DNA from: Paenarthrobacter sp. A20
Lineage (GTDB): Bacteria; Actinomycetota; Actinomycetes; Actinomycetales; Micrococcaceae
Assembly (NCBI RefSeq): GCF_024168825.1
Contig: NZ_JALJWH010000001.1
Span: forward strand, 2,976,001 to 3,040,000
DNA length: 64,000 nucleotides
Direction of reading: 5' to 3'
The notes beneath the pieces were generated by a model. The model had not been told where the DNA came from. It saw nothing but the letters and a program-made list of their open reading frames with translations, and searched no databases. The position numbers and the translations under genes were made by a program. This document shows, one piece after another, positions 7,801-17,331 of the stretch (positions are counted from its first letter, which is position 1; every line of letters begins with the position of its first letter).

Positions 7801-10608
7801 ATGAGCACTGTGGACAGCTTCGGTTCCAAAGGCGTACTGAATGTAGCCGGCACCGATTATGAAATTTTCCGGTTGAACTCCGTAGAGGGCGCAGACAGCC
7901 TTCCGTTCAGCCTTAAGGTATTGCTTGAAAACCTCCTGCGGACTGAGGATGGCGCCAATATTACGGCGGACCATGTCCGCGCCCTGGCCGGTTGGGATCC
8001 CAATGCGGAGCCCGACACGGAAATCCAGTTCACCCCCGCCCGCGTCATCATGCAGGACTTCACCGGCGTTCCCTGCGTTGTTGACCTTGCCACCATGCGT
8101 GAAGCAGTCAAGGAGCTCGGCGGCGATCCCAAGCGCGTCAATCCCTTGGCACCTGCAGAAATGGTCATCGACCACTCCGTCCAGATTGACGCCTTCGGTA
8201 ACTCCGGCGCACTGGAGCGCAACATGGAGATCGAATACCAGCGCAATGGTGAGCGCTACCAGTTCCTTCGTTGGGGCCAGACCGCATTTGACGACTTCAA
8301 GGTTGTCCCCCCGGGAACCGGCATCGTCCACCAGGTCAACATCGAGTACCTGGCACGCACTGTCATGACCCGCGAGGTAGACGGTGTAGTCCGCGCCTAC
8401 CCCGACACCTGCGTTGGTACCGACTCGCACACCACCATGGTCAACGGCCTGGGCATCCTGGGCTGGGGCGTCGGCGGCATCGAAGCCGAGGCAGCAATGC
8501 TTGGCCAGCCCGTCTCCATGCTGATTCCCCGCGTTGTTGGCTTCAAGCTCAACGGCAGCATCCCTGCCGGCGCCACCGCTACCGACGTCGTGCTCACCAT
8601 CACCGAAATGCTGCGCAAGCACGGTGTCGTTGGCAAGTTCGTCGAGTTCTACGGTGAGGGCGTTGCGGCTGTGCCGCTGGCCAACCGCGCCACCATCGGC
8701 AACATGAGCCCGGAATTCGGTTCCACGGCAGCCATGTTCCCGATCGACGACGTCACCCTGGACTACCTGCGCCTCACCGGCCGCTCACAGGAGAACGTCG
8801 CGCTGGTCGAGGCGTACAGCAAGGAACAGGGCCTCTGGCACGATCCTTCCCGCGAACTGCGCTTCTCCGAGTTCCTCGAGTTGGACCTGTCCACTGTTGT
8901 TCCGTCCATCTCCGGCCCGAAGCGTCCCCAGGACCGCATCGAGCTCACCGATGCCAAGGAGCAGTTCCGCAAGGACATCCACAACTACGTCTCCATCGAA
9001 GACGGCAGCGTGGACGAGTCCCTGGACGAGTCCTTCCCCGCATCCGATTCGCCGTCCTTCACGCACGCCGACTCGCACACCACGGAGACCGCACGCGTTG
9101 CGTCGGCCGCCAACGGTGCGCACGGACGCCCGTCCTCGCCGGTGCACGTCAAGACCGCCGATGGCCGCGAATTTGAGTTGGACCACGGCGCAGTGTCGAT
9201 CGCCTCGATCACGTCCTGCACCAACACATCCAACCCGTCCGTCATGCTCGCTGCTGCCCTCCTGGCACGTAACGCCGTGGACAAGGGCCTGACGTCCAAA
9301 CCGTGGGTCAAGACGTCCGTAGCCCCCGGCTCCAAGGTCGTCACCGACTACTACGAGAAGTCCGGCCTGACCCCGTACCTGGAGAAGCTCGGTTTCTACA
9401 TCGTGGGTTACGGTTGCGCCACCTGCATCGGCAACTCCGGCCCGCTTGAACCGGAAATCTCCGAGGCAATCCAGGCCAACGACCTCTCCGTGACGGCAGT
9501 CCTCTCGGGCAACCGCAACTTCGAAGGCCGTATCAACCCGGACGTGAAGATGAACTACCTGGCGTCGCCGCCGCTGGTCATCGCCTACGCCCTGGCCGGT
9601 TCCATGGACTTCGACTTCGACACCGATGCCCTGGGCACCGACTCCGAAGGCAACGAGGTCTTCCTGAAGGACATCTGGCCGAACCCCATCGAGGTGCAGG
9701 AAGTCATCGACTCCTCCATCGACGAGGCCATGTTCGCCAAGGGCTACGAGGGCGTCTTCGACGGCGACGACCGCTGGAAGGCACTCGACACGCCCGCCGG
9801 TGACACCTTCGCCTGGGCTGAGGACTCCACCTACGTGCGGAAGCCCCCATACTTCGAGGGCATGAAGGCGCAGCCGGATCCCGTCAAGGACATTTCAGGT
9901 GCCCGCGTGCTCCTGAAGCTTGGCGACTCCGTCACCACGGACCACATCTCCCCGGCAGGCTCGTTCAAGTCGGACACCCCGGCCGGCCAGTACCTGTTGG
10001 CCAACGGCGTGGAGCGCAAAGACTTCAACTCCTACGGTTCACGCCGTGGAAACCACGAAGTCATGATCCGCGGTACCTTTGCCAACATCCGCATCAAGAA
10101 CCAGCTCCTGGACGGCGTCGAAGGTGGCTTCACCCGCGACTTCAGCCAGGAAGGTGCACCGCAGGCCTACGTTTACGACGCCGCGCAGAACTACCAGGCC
10201 GCGGGAACGCCGCTGGTGGTCCTGGCAGGCAAGGAATACGGTTCCGGTTCATCCCGTGACTGGGCAGCAAAGGGAACTGCACTTCTGGGTGTCAAGGCCG
10301 TCGTCGCCGAAAGCTACGAGCGCATCCACCGCTCCAACCTGATCGGCATGGGCGTCCTTCCGCTGCAGTACCCCGCCGGCGAGTCGGCAGCAACACTGGG
10401 CCTGACCGGTACGGAAACGTTCGCAGTTGAGGGAGTGACCGAGCTGAACAACGGCACTACGCCGAAGACGCTCAAGGTCACGGCTACGGCTGAGGACGGC
10501 ACCGTCAAGTCCTTCGACGCCGTTCTGCGCATCGATACCCCGGGCGAAGCGGACTACTACCGCAACGGTGGCATCCTGCAGTACGTACTGCGCCAGATCT
10601 CCGCATAG
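7801..10608 (+). CDS. acnA: aconitate hydratase A
   Basis: Interconverts citrate and isocitrate in the TCA cycle through a [4Fe-4S] cluster; cytoplasmic monomer. The 935-residue length fits AcnA/IRP-type enzymes. Cluster ligands are visible: Cys473 in [11 protein letters not shown] and Cys539/Cys542 in [13 protein letters not shown]-terminal swivel-domain motifs include [26 protein letters not shown] and [17 protein letters not shown] hydrophilic insert of about 40 residues (around 410-450, rich in Ser, Asp and His) precedes the first cluster Cys; actinobacterial aconitases often carry one. ATG start with GAGAGGAG upstream. Unlike in corynebacteria, no TetR-type acnR follows; dxs does. Confidence 0.98.
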   Translation: MSTVDSFGSKGVLNVAGTDYEIFRLNSVEGADSLPFSLKVLLENLLRTEDGANITADHVRALAGWDPNAEPDTEIQFTPARVIMQDFTGVPCVVDLATMREAVKELGGDPKRVNPLAPAEMVIDHSVQIDAFGNSGALERNMEIEYQRNGERYQFLRWGQTAFDDFKVVPPGTGIVHQVNIEYLARTVMTREVDGVVRAYPDTCVGTDSHTTMVNGLGILGWGVGGIEAEAAMLGQPVSMLIPRVVGFKLNGSIPAGATATDVVLTITEMLRKHGVVGKFVEFYGEGVAAVPLANRATIGNMSPEFGSTAAMFPIDDVTLDYLRLTGRSQENVALVEAYSKEQGLWHDPSRELRFSEFLELDLSTVVPSISGPKRPQDRIELTDAKEQFRKDIHNYVSIEDGSVDESLDESFPASDSPSFTHADSHTTETARVASAANGAHGRPSSPVHVKTADGREFELDHGAVSIASITSCTNTSNPSVMLAAALLARNAVDKGLTSKPWVKTSVAPGSKVVTDYYEKSGLTPYLEKLGFYIVGYGCATCIGNSGPLEPEISEAIQANDLSVTAVLSGNRNFEGRINPDVKMNYLASPPLVIAYALAGSMDFDFDTDALGTDSEGNEVFLKDIWPNPIEVQEVIDSSIDEAMFAKGYEGVFDGDDRWKALDTPAGDTFAWAEDSTYVRKPPYFEGMKAQPDPVKDISGARVLLKLGDSVTTDHISPAGSFKSDTPAGQYLLANGVERKDFNSYGSRRGNHEVMIRGTFANIRIKNQLLDGVEGGFTRDFSQEGAPQAYVYDAAQNYQAAGTPLVVLAGKEYGSGSSRDWAAKGTALLGVKAVVAESYERIHRSNLIGMGVLPLQYPAGESAATLGLTGTETFAVEGVTELNNGTTPKTLKVTATAEDGTVKSFDAVLRIDTPGEADYYRNGGILQYVLRQISA

Positions 10609-10643
10609 TGGACCAGCTGGTTTCCAGCTGATTCCTGTGCCAG

Positions 10644-10679
10644 ACAGCCCCGGCCGGTCATCTGACCAGCCGGGGCTGT
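10644..10679 (+). terminator. strong hairpin terminator after acnA
   Basis: A perfect 11-base stem (10644-10654 with 10669-10679), extended by an inner 5-base stem (10656-10660 with 10663-10667), 35 bases after the acnA stop. The loop is two bases and no T-run follows. Confidence 0.7.
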
Positions 10680-10783
10680 TGGCGTCCACTGAACGCCACA
10701 CCCCGGATCACGTGTGTGCGGAAACGCGGGCGCCGGGCACGCGCTAAAGTTAACAAGCACGTCATTCACCCTAAGGAGGGCCG

Positions 10784-12757
10784 TTGGGACTTTTGGAAAC
10801 CGTCAAGGATCCACAGGACCTGGCCAAACTGTCCGGCACGGAGCTGGAACAACTGGCCGGCGAAATCAGGGAATTCCTGATCACCAACGTAGCCGCGACG
10901 GGTGGACACCTTGGCCCGAACCTGGGCGTCGTCGAACTCACACTGGCTGTCCACCGGATCTTCGAGTCGCCGCGGGACAGTATCGTCTTCGATACCGGGC
11001 ACCAGTCCTATGTGCACAAGCTGCTCACTGGCCGCCAGGACTTCAGCACCCTTCGCCAGCAAGGCGGACTTTCCGGCTATCCGGACCGTGCCGAATCCGA
11101 GCACGACATAGTGGAGAGCTCGCACGCGTCATCATCTTTGTCCTGGGCAGACGGTATTTCACGCGCCCGCCAGTTGACTGGCGAAGGCGACCGTTTCGTC
11201 GTCGCCGTTGTTGGCGATGGAGCCCTGACCGGCGGTATGACGTGGGAGGCGATCAACAACATCGCGGCCGACAAGCGTCGTCGCGTGGTCATCGTTGTCA
11301 ATGACAACGGACGATCATACGCACCCACCGTCGGCGGATTTGCCGATTACCTCGCTTCGTTGCGCCCCACCATCGACTCCCTGCGCACTACTCCGGCCTA
11401 TGAGCGCATGCTGGACTGGTGGAAGAAGAAACTGCAGAACGGCGGCCCCGCCGGGCAGTTCACCTACAAGAGCCTGCACGCCATGAAGAAGGGCATCAAG
11501 GACTGGTGGGCACCTCAAGGTATGTTCGAGGACCTTGGAATGAAGTACATCGGTCCGGTGGACGGGCACAGCCTCCAGGCCATGGAAAACGCCTTGAATA
11601 CCGCCAAGGCCTACGGCGGACCTGTGATCGTCCACGCCATGACCGAGAAGGGCCACGGTTACGCCCCGGCCCTGGCGAACGAGGCAGACCAATTCCATGC
11701 CGTGGGAATTATCGACCCCGAAACCGGTGAGTCCACGGAAATGCCGGGTGCCAGATCGTGGACCTCGGTGTTTGCCGAGGAGATCGCGGACATCGCCGAC
11801 GAGCGCCAGGATATCGTTGGCATCACCGGCGCCATGCTCATCCCGGTCGGTCTTCACAAGTTTGCCGAGCGCCACCCTGAGCGCGTTATCGACGTCGGGA
11901 TTGCCGAGCAGCACGCCCTCACATCCGCTGCCGGTATGGCCTTCGGCGGCCTCCACCCCGTGGTGGCGGTTTACGCAACTTTCCTGAACCGCGCCTTCGA
12001 CCAGCTCCTCATGGATGTGGCGCTGCACAAGGCCGGGGTCACGATCGTCCTGGACAGGGCAGGCGTGACCGGCCCGGATGGCCCCAGCCACCACGGCATG
12101 TGGGACATGGCCATGGTTCAGATCGTGCCGGGACTCCATTTGGCGGCTCCCCGCGATGCCACAAGGCTCCGTGAGGAACTGAGGGAGGCCGTCGCCGTCG
12201 ATGACGCCCCCACAGTGGTGCGGTTCTCCAAGGGCAGTGTCGGTTCGGAAGTTGAAGCCATCGACAGGCTTCACGACGGCGTGGACATCCTCGCGCGGCG
12301 ACCTGAGGGTTCCACTGAAAACGATGTCCTCATTGTCAGCGTCGGCGCCATGTCCGAACTCGCCCTCGATGTTGCCAGCCGCCTCGGCGCGCAAGGCATC
12401 AGCTCCACGGTGGTGGATCCGCGCTGGGTCCTTCCTGTGCGGAAGTCGATTATCGCCCTTGCTGCCCGCCATCGCCTGGTCATCTGCATTGAAGACGGCG
12501 TGCGTGCAGGCGGCGTCGGATCGCGCATCCGGCAGGAAATGCGTGCTGCGGGCGTGGATACAGCCCTCAACGAAGTCGGTTTGCCGGTCGAGTTCCTGGT
12601 ACATGGTTCCCGAAGCCAGGTGCTGGAGCGCGTGGGACTGACCGCCCAAAAAATAGCCCACGACGTCGTAGCGCAGGTTCTGGGGACAAAAGTCCCCTTT
12701 GCAAGGCCCCTCCCGGGCCAGGAGCACCCCACCACCGGAAGCCTGCCCACGTTGTGA
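10784..12757 (+). CDS. dxs: 1-deoxy-D-xylulose-5-phosphate synthase
   Basis: Condenses pyruvate with glyceraldehyde 3-phosphate using thiamine diphosphate, the first step of the MEP isoprenoid pathway. The 657 residues show the thiamine-binding block [16 protein letters not shown], ending in the [13 protein letters not shown] segment. They also show the transketolase-like pyrimidine domain motif [18 protein letters not shown] and a C-terminal transketolase domain. [16 protein letters not shown] at the N-terminus is typical. It starts at TTG with AAGGAGG (10773-10779) a few bases before. A TAAAGT -10-like box lies at 10744-10749, giving a leader of about 30 bases. The stop overlaps the next start, so it heads a four-gene cluster. 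Confidence 0.97.
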   Translation: MGLLETVKDPQDLAKLSGTELEQLAGEIREFLITNVAATGGHLGPNLGVVELTLAVHRIFESPRDSIVFDTGHQSYVHKLLTGRQDFSTLRQQGGLSGYPDRAESEHDIVESSHASSSLSWADGISRARQLTGEGDRFVVAVVGDGALTGGMTWEAINNIAADKRRRVVIVVNDNGRSYAPTVGGFADYLASLRPTIDSLRTTPAYERMLDWWKKKLQNGGPAGQFTYKSLHAMKKGIKDWWAPQGMFEDLGMKYIGPVDGHSLQAMENALNTAKAYGGPVIVHAMTEKGHGYAPALANEADQFHAVGIIDPETGESTEMPGARSWTSVFAEEIADIADERQDIVGITGAMLIPVGLHKFAERHPERVIDVGIAEQHALTSAAGMAFGGLHPVVAVYATFLNRAFDQLLMDVALHKAGVTIVLDRAGVTGPDGPSHHGMWDMAMVQIVPGLHLAAPRDATRLREELREAVAVDDAPTVVRFSKGSVGSEVEAIDRLHDGVDILARRPEGSTENDVLIVSVGAMSELALDVASRLGAQGISSTVVDPRWVLPVRKSIIALAARHRLVICIEDGVRAGGVGSRIRQEMRAAGVDTALNEVGLPVEFLVHGSRSQVLERVGLTAQKIAHDVVAQVLGTKVPFARPLPGQEHPTTGSLPTL

Positions 12758-13323
12758 TGGACCACCGTAGTCCGGGCTCGCTGCAGCCCGGTGACCTCGT
12801 TGTGTCGAGGAACAGGAAATGGAATGGCAAGGCCCACTGGGTGGTGCCCGGCCGCTACCTCGGCGAAGACATCCACGGCTGGTGGATTTTTCAGGGTGCG
12901 GGGGAGTTCTGTTCACGTCCCGGGGCAGCCTTCTACGCGGCGTCGGACGCAGTACTGTTGGTCCCACGTACCGGAGAGTTCGTGGCCACGTTCTACGACG
13001 ATACGTACCCAGGCGACTTCCGGATCTACGTTGACGTTGCCACCGCCCACGGTTGGAACCCCATCAAGCCGGGCGTCACGGAGTTCCATATGATCGACAT
13101 GGACCTGGACGTGATCCGCTCCACCAAGCACGGCGTGTTCGTGGACGACGAGGACGAATTTGAGCAGCACCGGGCAGCCATGGGCTATCCGGACGACACA
13201 GTGGACGCTATGCGCGCAGAATGCGCAGCCCTTTTTGAGGCAGTAGTGGCCATGAAAGCACCATTCGACGTCACCGGAGCCAACAGCACCAGTGCCGAGT
13301 GGTTCAGGAAAGGACGAGCATGA
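12754..13323 (+). CDS. DUF402 domain-containing protein
   Basis: A 189-residue protein matching DUF402 (FomD/Ntdp-like) over about residues 25-165: [22 protein letters not shown], the acidic DIYVDV-type region ([14 protein letters not shown]), and [27 protein letters not shown]. In characterised relatives the aspartates/glutamates of this core bind metal for nucleoside di- or triphosphate hydrolysis. Whether this protein does so is unknown. The GTG (12754) or the adjacent ATG (12757) can be the start; both overlap the dxs stop, so translation is coupled to dxs. It ends in an ATGA overlap with the next gene. Confidence 0.8.
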   Translation: MMDHRSPGSLQPGDLVVSRNRKWNGKAHWVVPGRYLGEDIHGWWIFQGAGEFCSRPGAAFYAASDAVLLVPRTGEFVATFYDDTYPGDFRIYVDVATAHGWNPIKPGVTEFHMIDMDLDVIRSTKHGVFVDDEDEFEQHRAAMGYPDDTVDAMRAECAALFEAVVAMKAPFDVTGANSTSAEWFRKGRA

Positions 13324-13880
13324 GCGGCATTATTCGCACGTACAAGCGGGACGACGAGGGAGTCCTTCACTTCCGGGAAGCCTGGTACGACGACGAGGAC
13401 CAGCAGTTCGTGATCAATCACGGCGTTGTGGGCCACCAGAGCAAGACGGATGAGACAGACGTCGACGACGACTCCTCGGTGGAAGGCCTAATGGCGGCTT
13501 TTGCCGCGCAATGCGAAGAAGACGGATACGCTGAAATTCCCGAGTCCGATCAGTTTTGGGTGGTTGCCCAGATTGCGTTGAAGACCAAGGACGGCACCGA
13601 ACGCGACCGGCACCTTGAACGGAAAGCGAAGGCAGCACTTACCGGTGAACTTGCCTGGCGTGGGCTCGGCATAGTGGACCGATCGGAAATCGGCAACGGC
13701 CACCTGAACATTTTCTGCCTCTGCCCTGATGTGAATAAGGCAGTGAACGCGATCAAGATCTGTGTTCGTGGTGAGGATCTGGACTTCACCAAACTCACCA
13801 TTGCCGCGGCACCCCACAGCGAGCCCGGTGCCTTCCGGGTGAAGCACTCGCCCAAGCAAGGCGTGGGCTTTACTCTCTAA
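13320..13880 (+). CDS. conserved hypothetical protein, possibly WGR-like N-terminus
   Basis: A 186-residue acidic protein I do not recognise as a named family. I chose the ATG at 13320 because it has a GAAAGGA ribosome site and overlaps the DUF402 stop by four bases; the frame extends 7 codons further upstream. The first 45 residues (IIRTYKRDDEGVLHFREAWY, then QQFVINHGVVGHQ) faintly resemble the WGR fold. The middle is very acidic (TDETDVDDDSSVEG). The C-terminal part has NGHLNIFCLCPDVNKAVNAI and ends near HSPKQGVGFTL. It has no signal peptide or membrane segment. Translational coupling to DUF402 and dxs suggests a shared transcript, not necessarily a shared function. Confidence 0.75.
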   Translation: MSGIIRTYKRDDEGVLHFREAWYDDEDQQFVINHGVVGHQSKTDETDVDDDSSVEGLMAAFAAQCEEDGYAEIPESDQFWVVAQIALKTKDGTERDRHLERKAKAALTGELAWRGLGIVDRSEIGNGHLNIFCLCPDVNKAVNAIKICVRGEDLDFTKLTIAAAPHSEPGAFRVKHSPKQGVGFTL

Positions 13881-13911
13881 GTAGCACCCAACGCACCAGG
13901 AGGGACCACCC

Positions 13912-14130
13912 ATGTCGTCCAAGAGCAACTGGCCCGGACATACACCGCTGCCCAAGGGCCTCGCTGCCCCTGCGAGACGGGCCTTGGCGCACGAGGGAAT
14001 TGAGACGCTGGAGCAGCTGGCGGAGTTTGGCGAGGCGAAAATCGCCAAGCTCCACGGCATGGGACCTGTGGCCATTGCACAACTTGAGGACGCCATGGAG
14101 GAATCGGGAATCTCCTACAGCGGCGGCTAG
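13912..14130 (+). CDS. small helix-hairpin-helix protein
   Basis: A 72-residue protein almost entirely composed of a helix-hairpin-helix fold: LAAPARRALAHEGIETLEQL, then FGEAKIAKLHGMGPVAIAQL, with the hairpin glycines in HGMGP. This resembles the HhH/RNA polymerase alpha C-terminal domain type that contacts DNA backbone, so DNA binding is a reasonable guess. Start ATG with AGGAGG (13899-13904). It lies 31 bases after the hypothetical gene and its stop codon is inside the -10-like box of the following aldo/keto reductase. Confidence 0.8.
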   Translation: MSSKSNWPGHTPLPKGLAAPARRALAHEGIETLEQLAEFGEAKIAKLHGMGPVAIAQLEDAMEESGISYSGG

Positions 14131-14139
14131 GCTGAATTC
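14128..14139 (+). promoter_or_regulatory. -10-like element of a probably leaderless aldo/keto reductase transcript
   Basis: TAGGCT at 14128-14133, six bases before the ATG at 14140, and no Shine-Dalgarno sequence. The first three bases of the hexamer are the TAG stop of the preceding gene. Confidence 0.45.
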
Positions 14140-15117
14140 ATGACTGAATACCGACGCCTTGGCCATTCCGGATTGACCGTCTCAGCTGTTGGGCTGGGCT
14201 GCAACAATCTGGGGCGCGCCAATACACCCACCGAGTCCCAGGACGGCACGGACGCCGTTATCCACGCCGCACTTGATGCCGGAGTAACGTTCTTCGACGT
14301 TGCGGATGTCTATGGACGCGAGCCGGGCCTGAGCGAGTCCATGTTGGGCAAAGCCCTGAAAGGTCGCCGTGATGACGTGGTCATCGGTACCAAATTCGGC
14401 ATGGACATGGGCGGCGTCAACGGCAACGATTTCGGTGCCCGGGGTTCACGCCGCTACGTCGTGAAAGCCGTAGAGGCGTCGCTCCGCCGCTTGGATACTG
14501 AGTGGATCGACCTCTACCAGTTCCATACCCCGGATCCTCTGACGCCCATCGAAGAGACCTTGGCGGCCTTGGATGACCTGGTGACCAGTGGCAAGGTCCG
14601 CTATGTCGGGCACTCCAACTTTGCCGGCTGGCAGATCGCCGAGGCTGAGTATGTCGGCCGCCAGGCAGGGGGTGTCCGCTTCATCTCGACGCAGAACCAC
14701 TACAACCTGCTGGACCGCCGTGCCGAGCTCGAAGTCCTGCCCGCGGCGGGGGCCTTCTCCTTGGGAGTGCTCCCGTATTTCCCGCTCGCCAACGGACTGC
14801 TCACGGGCAAGTATTCTGCCGGCAAGGCACCGGAAGGGACCCGGCTGAGCCACACGCGCACCAACTTGGTGCACGACGCCGATTGGGAACAGCTGGGCCG
14901 CTTCGGCCAGTTCGCCAAAGAACGGGACATCACCGAGCTGCAACTGGCCTTCTCCTGGTTGGCCGCGCAGCCCGGCGTCAGCAGCGTCATCGCCGGTGCC
15001 ACCCGTCCGGAGCAGATCCGCGAGAACGCTCAGGCAGTGTGCTGGGTCCCGACGCAGGAAGACCGGGACGAAATGGACGAGATCTTCCCCCGCGCGCCCA
15101 AGGTGGCGCTTTTCTAG
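14140..15117 (+). CDS. aldo/keto reductase
   Basis: A 325-residue NADPH-dependent oxidoreductase of the TIM-barrel aldo/keto reductase superfamily, substrate unknown. The catalytic tetrad is visible: Asp53 and Tyr58 in FFDVADVYG, Lys85 in VIGTKFG and His129 in YQFHTPD. C-terminal cofactor motifs SWLAAQPGVSSVIAGATRPEQ are typical. It resembles the YhdN/IolS-like group acting on small aldehydes or ketones. It probably has its own leaderless start and ends at a strong hairpin facing the convergent fatty-acid genes. Confidence 0.93.
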   Translation: MTEYRRLGHSGLTVSAVGLGCNNLGRANTPTESQDGTDAVIHAALDAGVTFFDVADVYGREPGLSESMLGKALKGRRDDVVIGTKFGMDMGGVNGNDFGARGSRRYVVKAVEASLRRLDTEWIDLYQFHTPDPLTPIEETLAALDDLVTSGKVRYVGHSNFAGWQIAEAEYVGRQAGGVRFISTQNHYNLLDRRAELEVLPAAGAFSLGVLPYFPLANGLLTGKYSAGKAPEGTRLSHTRTNLVHDADWEQLGRFGQFAKERDITELQLAFSWLAAQPGVSSVIAGATRPEQIRENAQAVCWVPTQEDRDEMDEIFPRAPKVALF

Positions 15118-15126
15118 ACGAAGGGG

Positions 15127-15170
15127 AAGAGGGCCGTGGCCGGAGCAGGTGCTCCAGTCACGGCCCTCTT
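15127..15170. terminator. bidirectional terminator between aldo/keto reductase and beta-oxidation operon
   Basis: A perfect 12-base stem (15127-15138 with 15159-15170), lying between two convergent stop codons and ending in CTCTT on the plus strand and mirrored on the minus strand. Confidence 0.75.
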
Positions 15171-15189
15171 CCGTCATGTGTCCGGTGGC

Positions 15190-17331
15190 TTAGGCCGGTG
15201 CGGATGCGATTCCGGGTGCCAGGAACCTCTTGCCGTTGACGCGCTCCGATGCGCCCACGCGATCAAGGTACGGTGTGATGCCACCGAGGAACATCGGCCA
15301 GCCGGCGCCCATGATGACGCAAAGGTCGATGTCCTCAGGTCCGGCTACGACGCCCTCTTCAAGCATGAGCCCGATTTCCTCTGCCAAGGCATCCTGTGTG
15401 CGGCGAAGGACTTCCCCGCCCGTGGATGGGGTGTCGCCGAAGGACAGGATGGCCATGGTTTCAGCCGGGATCACAGGTGCTCCATCGGGGCCCGGGACCC
15501 ATAGGGACTTCACGCCGTTGTCGATGAGTTTTTGCAGGTTCTGCGATACGGGGAACCGGTCCCCGAACGCTGCGTGGAGCGATTCCTGGACATGCTGCGC
15601 AACCGGCAAGCCAACCATGGCGCTGAGCGTGAAAGGCGACATGGGCAGGCCCATGGGGCGTAGCGCACTGTCAGCGACGTCCGCCGGTGTTCCTTCGTCG
15701 AAGGCTGCGATGACCTCGCCCATGAGGCGGAGCAGGATACGGTTCACCACAAAGGCGGCGGCATCCTTCACCAGCACGGCCGTCTTCTTGAGGCCCTTGG
15801 CGAGTTCGAAAGCGGTAGCCAGGACGGCGTCGTCGGTCTTGGGCGCCCTGACGATCTCCAGGAGGGGCATGACGGCCACCGGGTTGAAGAAGTGGAAGCC
15901 CACCAGGCGTTCAGGGTGTTTCAAGTCTTCGGCCATGGCCGTGACGGACAGTGAGGACGTGTTGGTGGCCAGGATGCACTCGGGGGAGACGATCGCCTCA
16001 ACTTCGGCAAAAACCTGCTTCTTGATGTGGAGCTCTTCGAAGACGGCCTCGATGACGAAGTCGGCATCGGCAAATGCTTCCTTGGAGACGGAACCTGTGA
16101 TGAGCGCCTTTGTCCTGTTGGCGGCGTCGGGCTTGATCCGCCTCTTCCCCAGCATCTTGTCCACCTCGGCATGGACGTAGGCCACGCCCTTGTCCACCCG
16201 GGCCTGGTCGATGTCCGTCATGACGACGGGGACCTTGAGTTGCCTTGCAAAAAGCAATGCGAGCTGGCTTGCCATGAGTCCTGCACCCACGACGCCGATT
16301 TTGGTCACCGGGCGGGCCAGCTTGCGGTCAGGGGCGCCTGCGGGACGCTTGGAGCGTTTCTGGACGAGGTCCAGGAACGCGTACACAGTCGAACGGAATT
16401 CGTCAGTCTGCATCAGGCCGGCGAGGGTCTCGCATTCAAGTTCGGCTGATTCCGCTTGTGTCATGGTGCGGTTGGCTTCCATGACATCCAGGACCTTGGC
16501 CGGGGCGGGGGAGGCGTTCGACGTCTTCGCCTCAACCACTCCGCGACCTGCTGACACGGCGGCCGCCCATCGCGTGGCAACAGCGTCGTCCGAGGCATCC
16601 ACTGCGTTCTTGCGTTCTGGCGTTACGTCGCCGGTGATGACGCGGGCCGCCCATGCCAGCGACTGCTCAACGAAGTCAGCGGGTTCAAAGATGGCGTCGG
16701 CAACGCCGAGCTCAAAGGCCTGCGGTCCGGTAAGGGTTCGGTTGTTGCTCAGCGGGTTCTCGATCATGACCTTGACCGCATTTTCGGGACCGATCAGGCG
16801 AGGAAGGATGTAGACGCCGCCCCATCCCGGAACGAGGCCGATGAAAGCCTCCGGCAGGGCCAGCGCACCGGCGCCGGTGGAAACGGTCCGGTAGGTGGAC
16901 TGCAGGGCGATCTCAAGGCCGCCGCCCAGGGCAAGGCCGTTGATGAAGGCGAAGCTTGGAACTCCCAGATCTGCCAGTGTGCTGTAAACGGCATGGCCAA
17001 GCTGTGCCATCCAGAGGCCGTGCTCACGTTCCTTGAGCGTTTTCACGGCTGAAAGGTCGGCGCCTGCCACCAGGAAGTACGGCTTGCCGGTGACGCCGAC
17101 GCCCACGATTTCACCACGTGACGCGCGTCCCTTGAGGTTCTCCAGGACGCCGCCCAGTTCAACCAGGGTGTTGGGGCCCAGGGTCGTGGGTTTGGAGTGG
17201 TCCAGCCCGTTGTCCAGCGTGATCAGAGCGAAAGTGCCTGCCCCGGGAAGCTGGATGTCCTGGACGTAGGAATGGGTAACGACTTCGTCGGGGAAGAGGG
17301 CGGCGAGCTTGTGGAATTCGGCGGCGCTCAT
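15190..17331 (-). CDS. multifunctional enoyl-CoA hydratase / 3-hydroxyacyl-CoA dehydrogenase
   Basis: A FadB/FadJ-type fusion that hydrates enoyl-CoA and oxidises the resulting 3-hydroxyacyl-CoA in fatty-acid beta-oxidation. Residues about 15-200 form the crotonase domain, with VAGADLSAV as oxyanion-hole region and the two general acid/base glutamates in GGGLEIAL and LPEAFIGLVPGWGG. Residues about 340-525 form the NAD domain (KIGVVGAGLMASQLALLFA), with catalytic His in VGFHFFNPV. The remainder is the C-terminal dehydrogenase domain. At 713 residues the length is normal. The ATG overlaps the thiolase stop by four bases, so the two subunits are co-translated as a trifunctional-type complex. Confidence 0.95.
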   Translation of the reverse strand: MSAAEFHKLAALFPDEVVTHSYVQDIQLPGAGTFALITLDNGLDHSKPTTLGPNTLVELGGVLENLKGRASRGEIVGVGVTGKPYFLVAGADLSAVKTLKEREHGLWMAQLGHAVYSTLADLGVPSFAFINGLALGGGLEIALQSTYRTVSTGAGALALPEAFIGLVPGWGGVYILPRLIGPENAVKVMIENPLSNNRTLTGPQAFELGVADAIFEPADFVEQSLAWAARVITGDVTPERKNAVDASDDAVATRWAAAVSAGRGVVEAKTSNASPAPAKVLDVMEANRTMTQAESAELECETLAGLMQTDEFRSTVYAFLDLVQKRSKRPAGAPDRKLARPVTKIGVVGAGLMASQLALLFARQLKVPVVMTDIDQARVDKGVAYVHAEVDKMLGKRRIKPDAANRTKALITGSVSKEAFADADFVIEAVFEELHIKKQVFAEVEAIVSPECILATNTSSLSVTAMAEDLKHPERLVGFHFFNPVAVMPLLEIVRAPKTDDAVLATAFELAKGLKKTAVLVKDAAAFVVNRILLRLMGEVIAAFDEGTPADVADSALRPMGLPMSPFTLSAMVGLPVAQHVQESLHAAFGDRFPVSQNLQKLIDNGVKSLWVPGPDGAPVIPAETMAILSFGDTPSTGGEVLRRTQDALAEEIGLMLEEGVVAGPEDIDLCVIMGAGWPMFLGGITPYLDRVGASERVNGKRFLAPGIASAPA

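Noticed and set aside
11315..12967. Long minus-strand open frame (550 codons) opposite dxs
   Set aside because: An antisense shadow of dxs with no protein motif.
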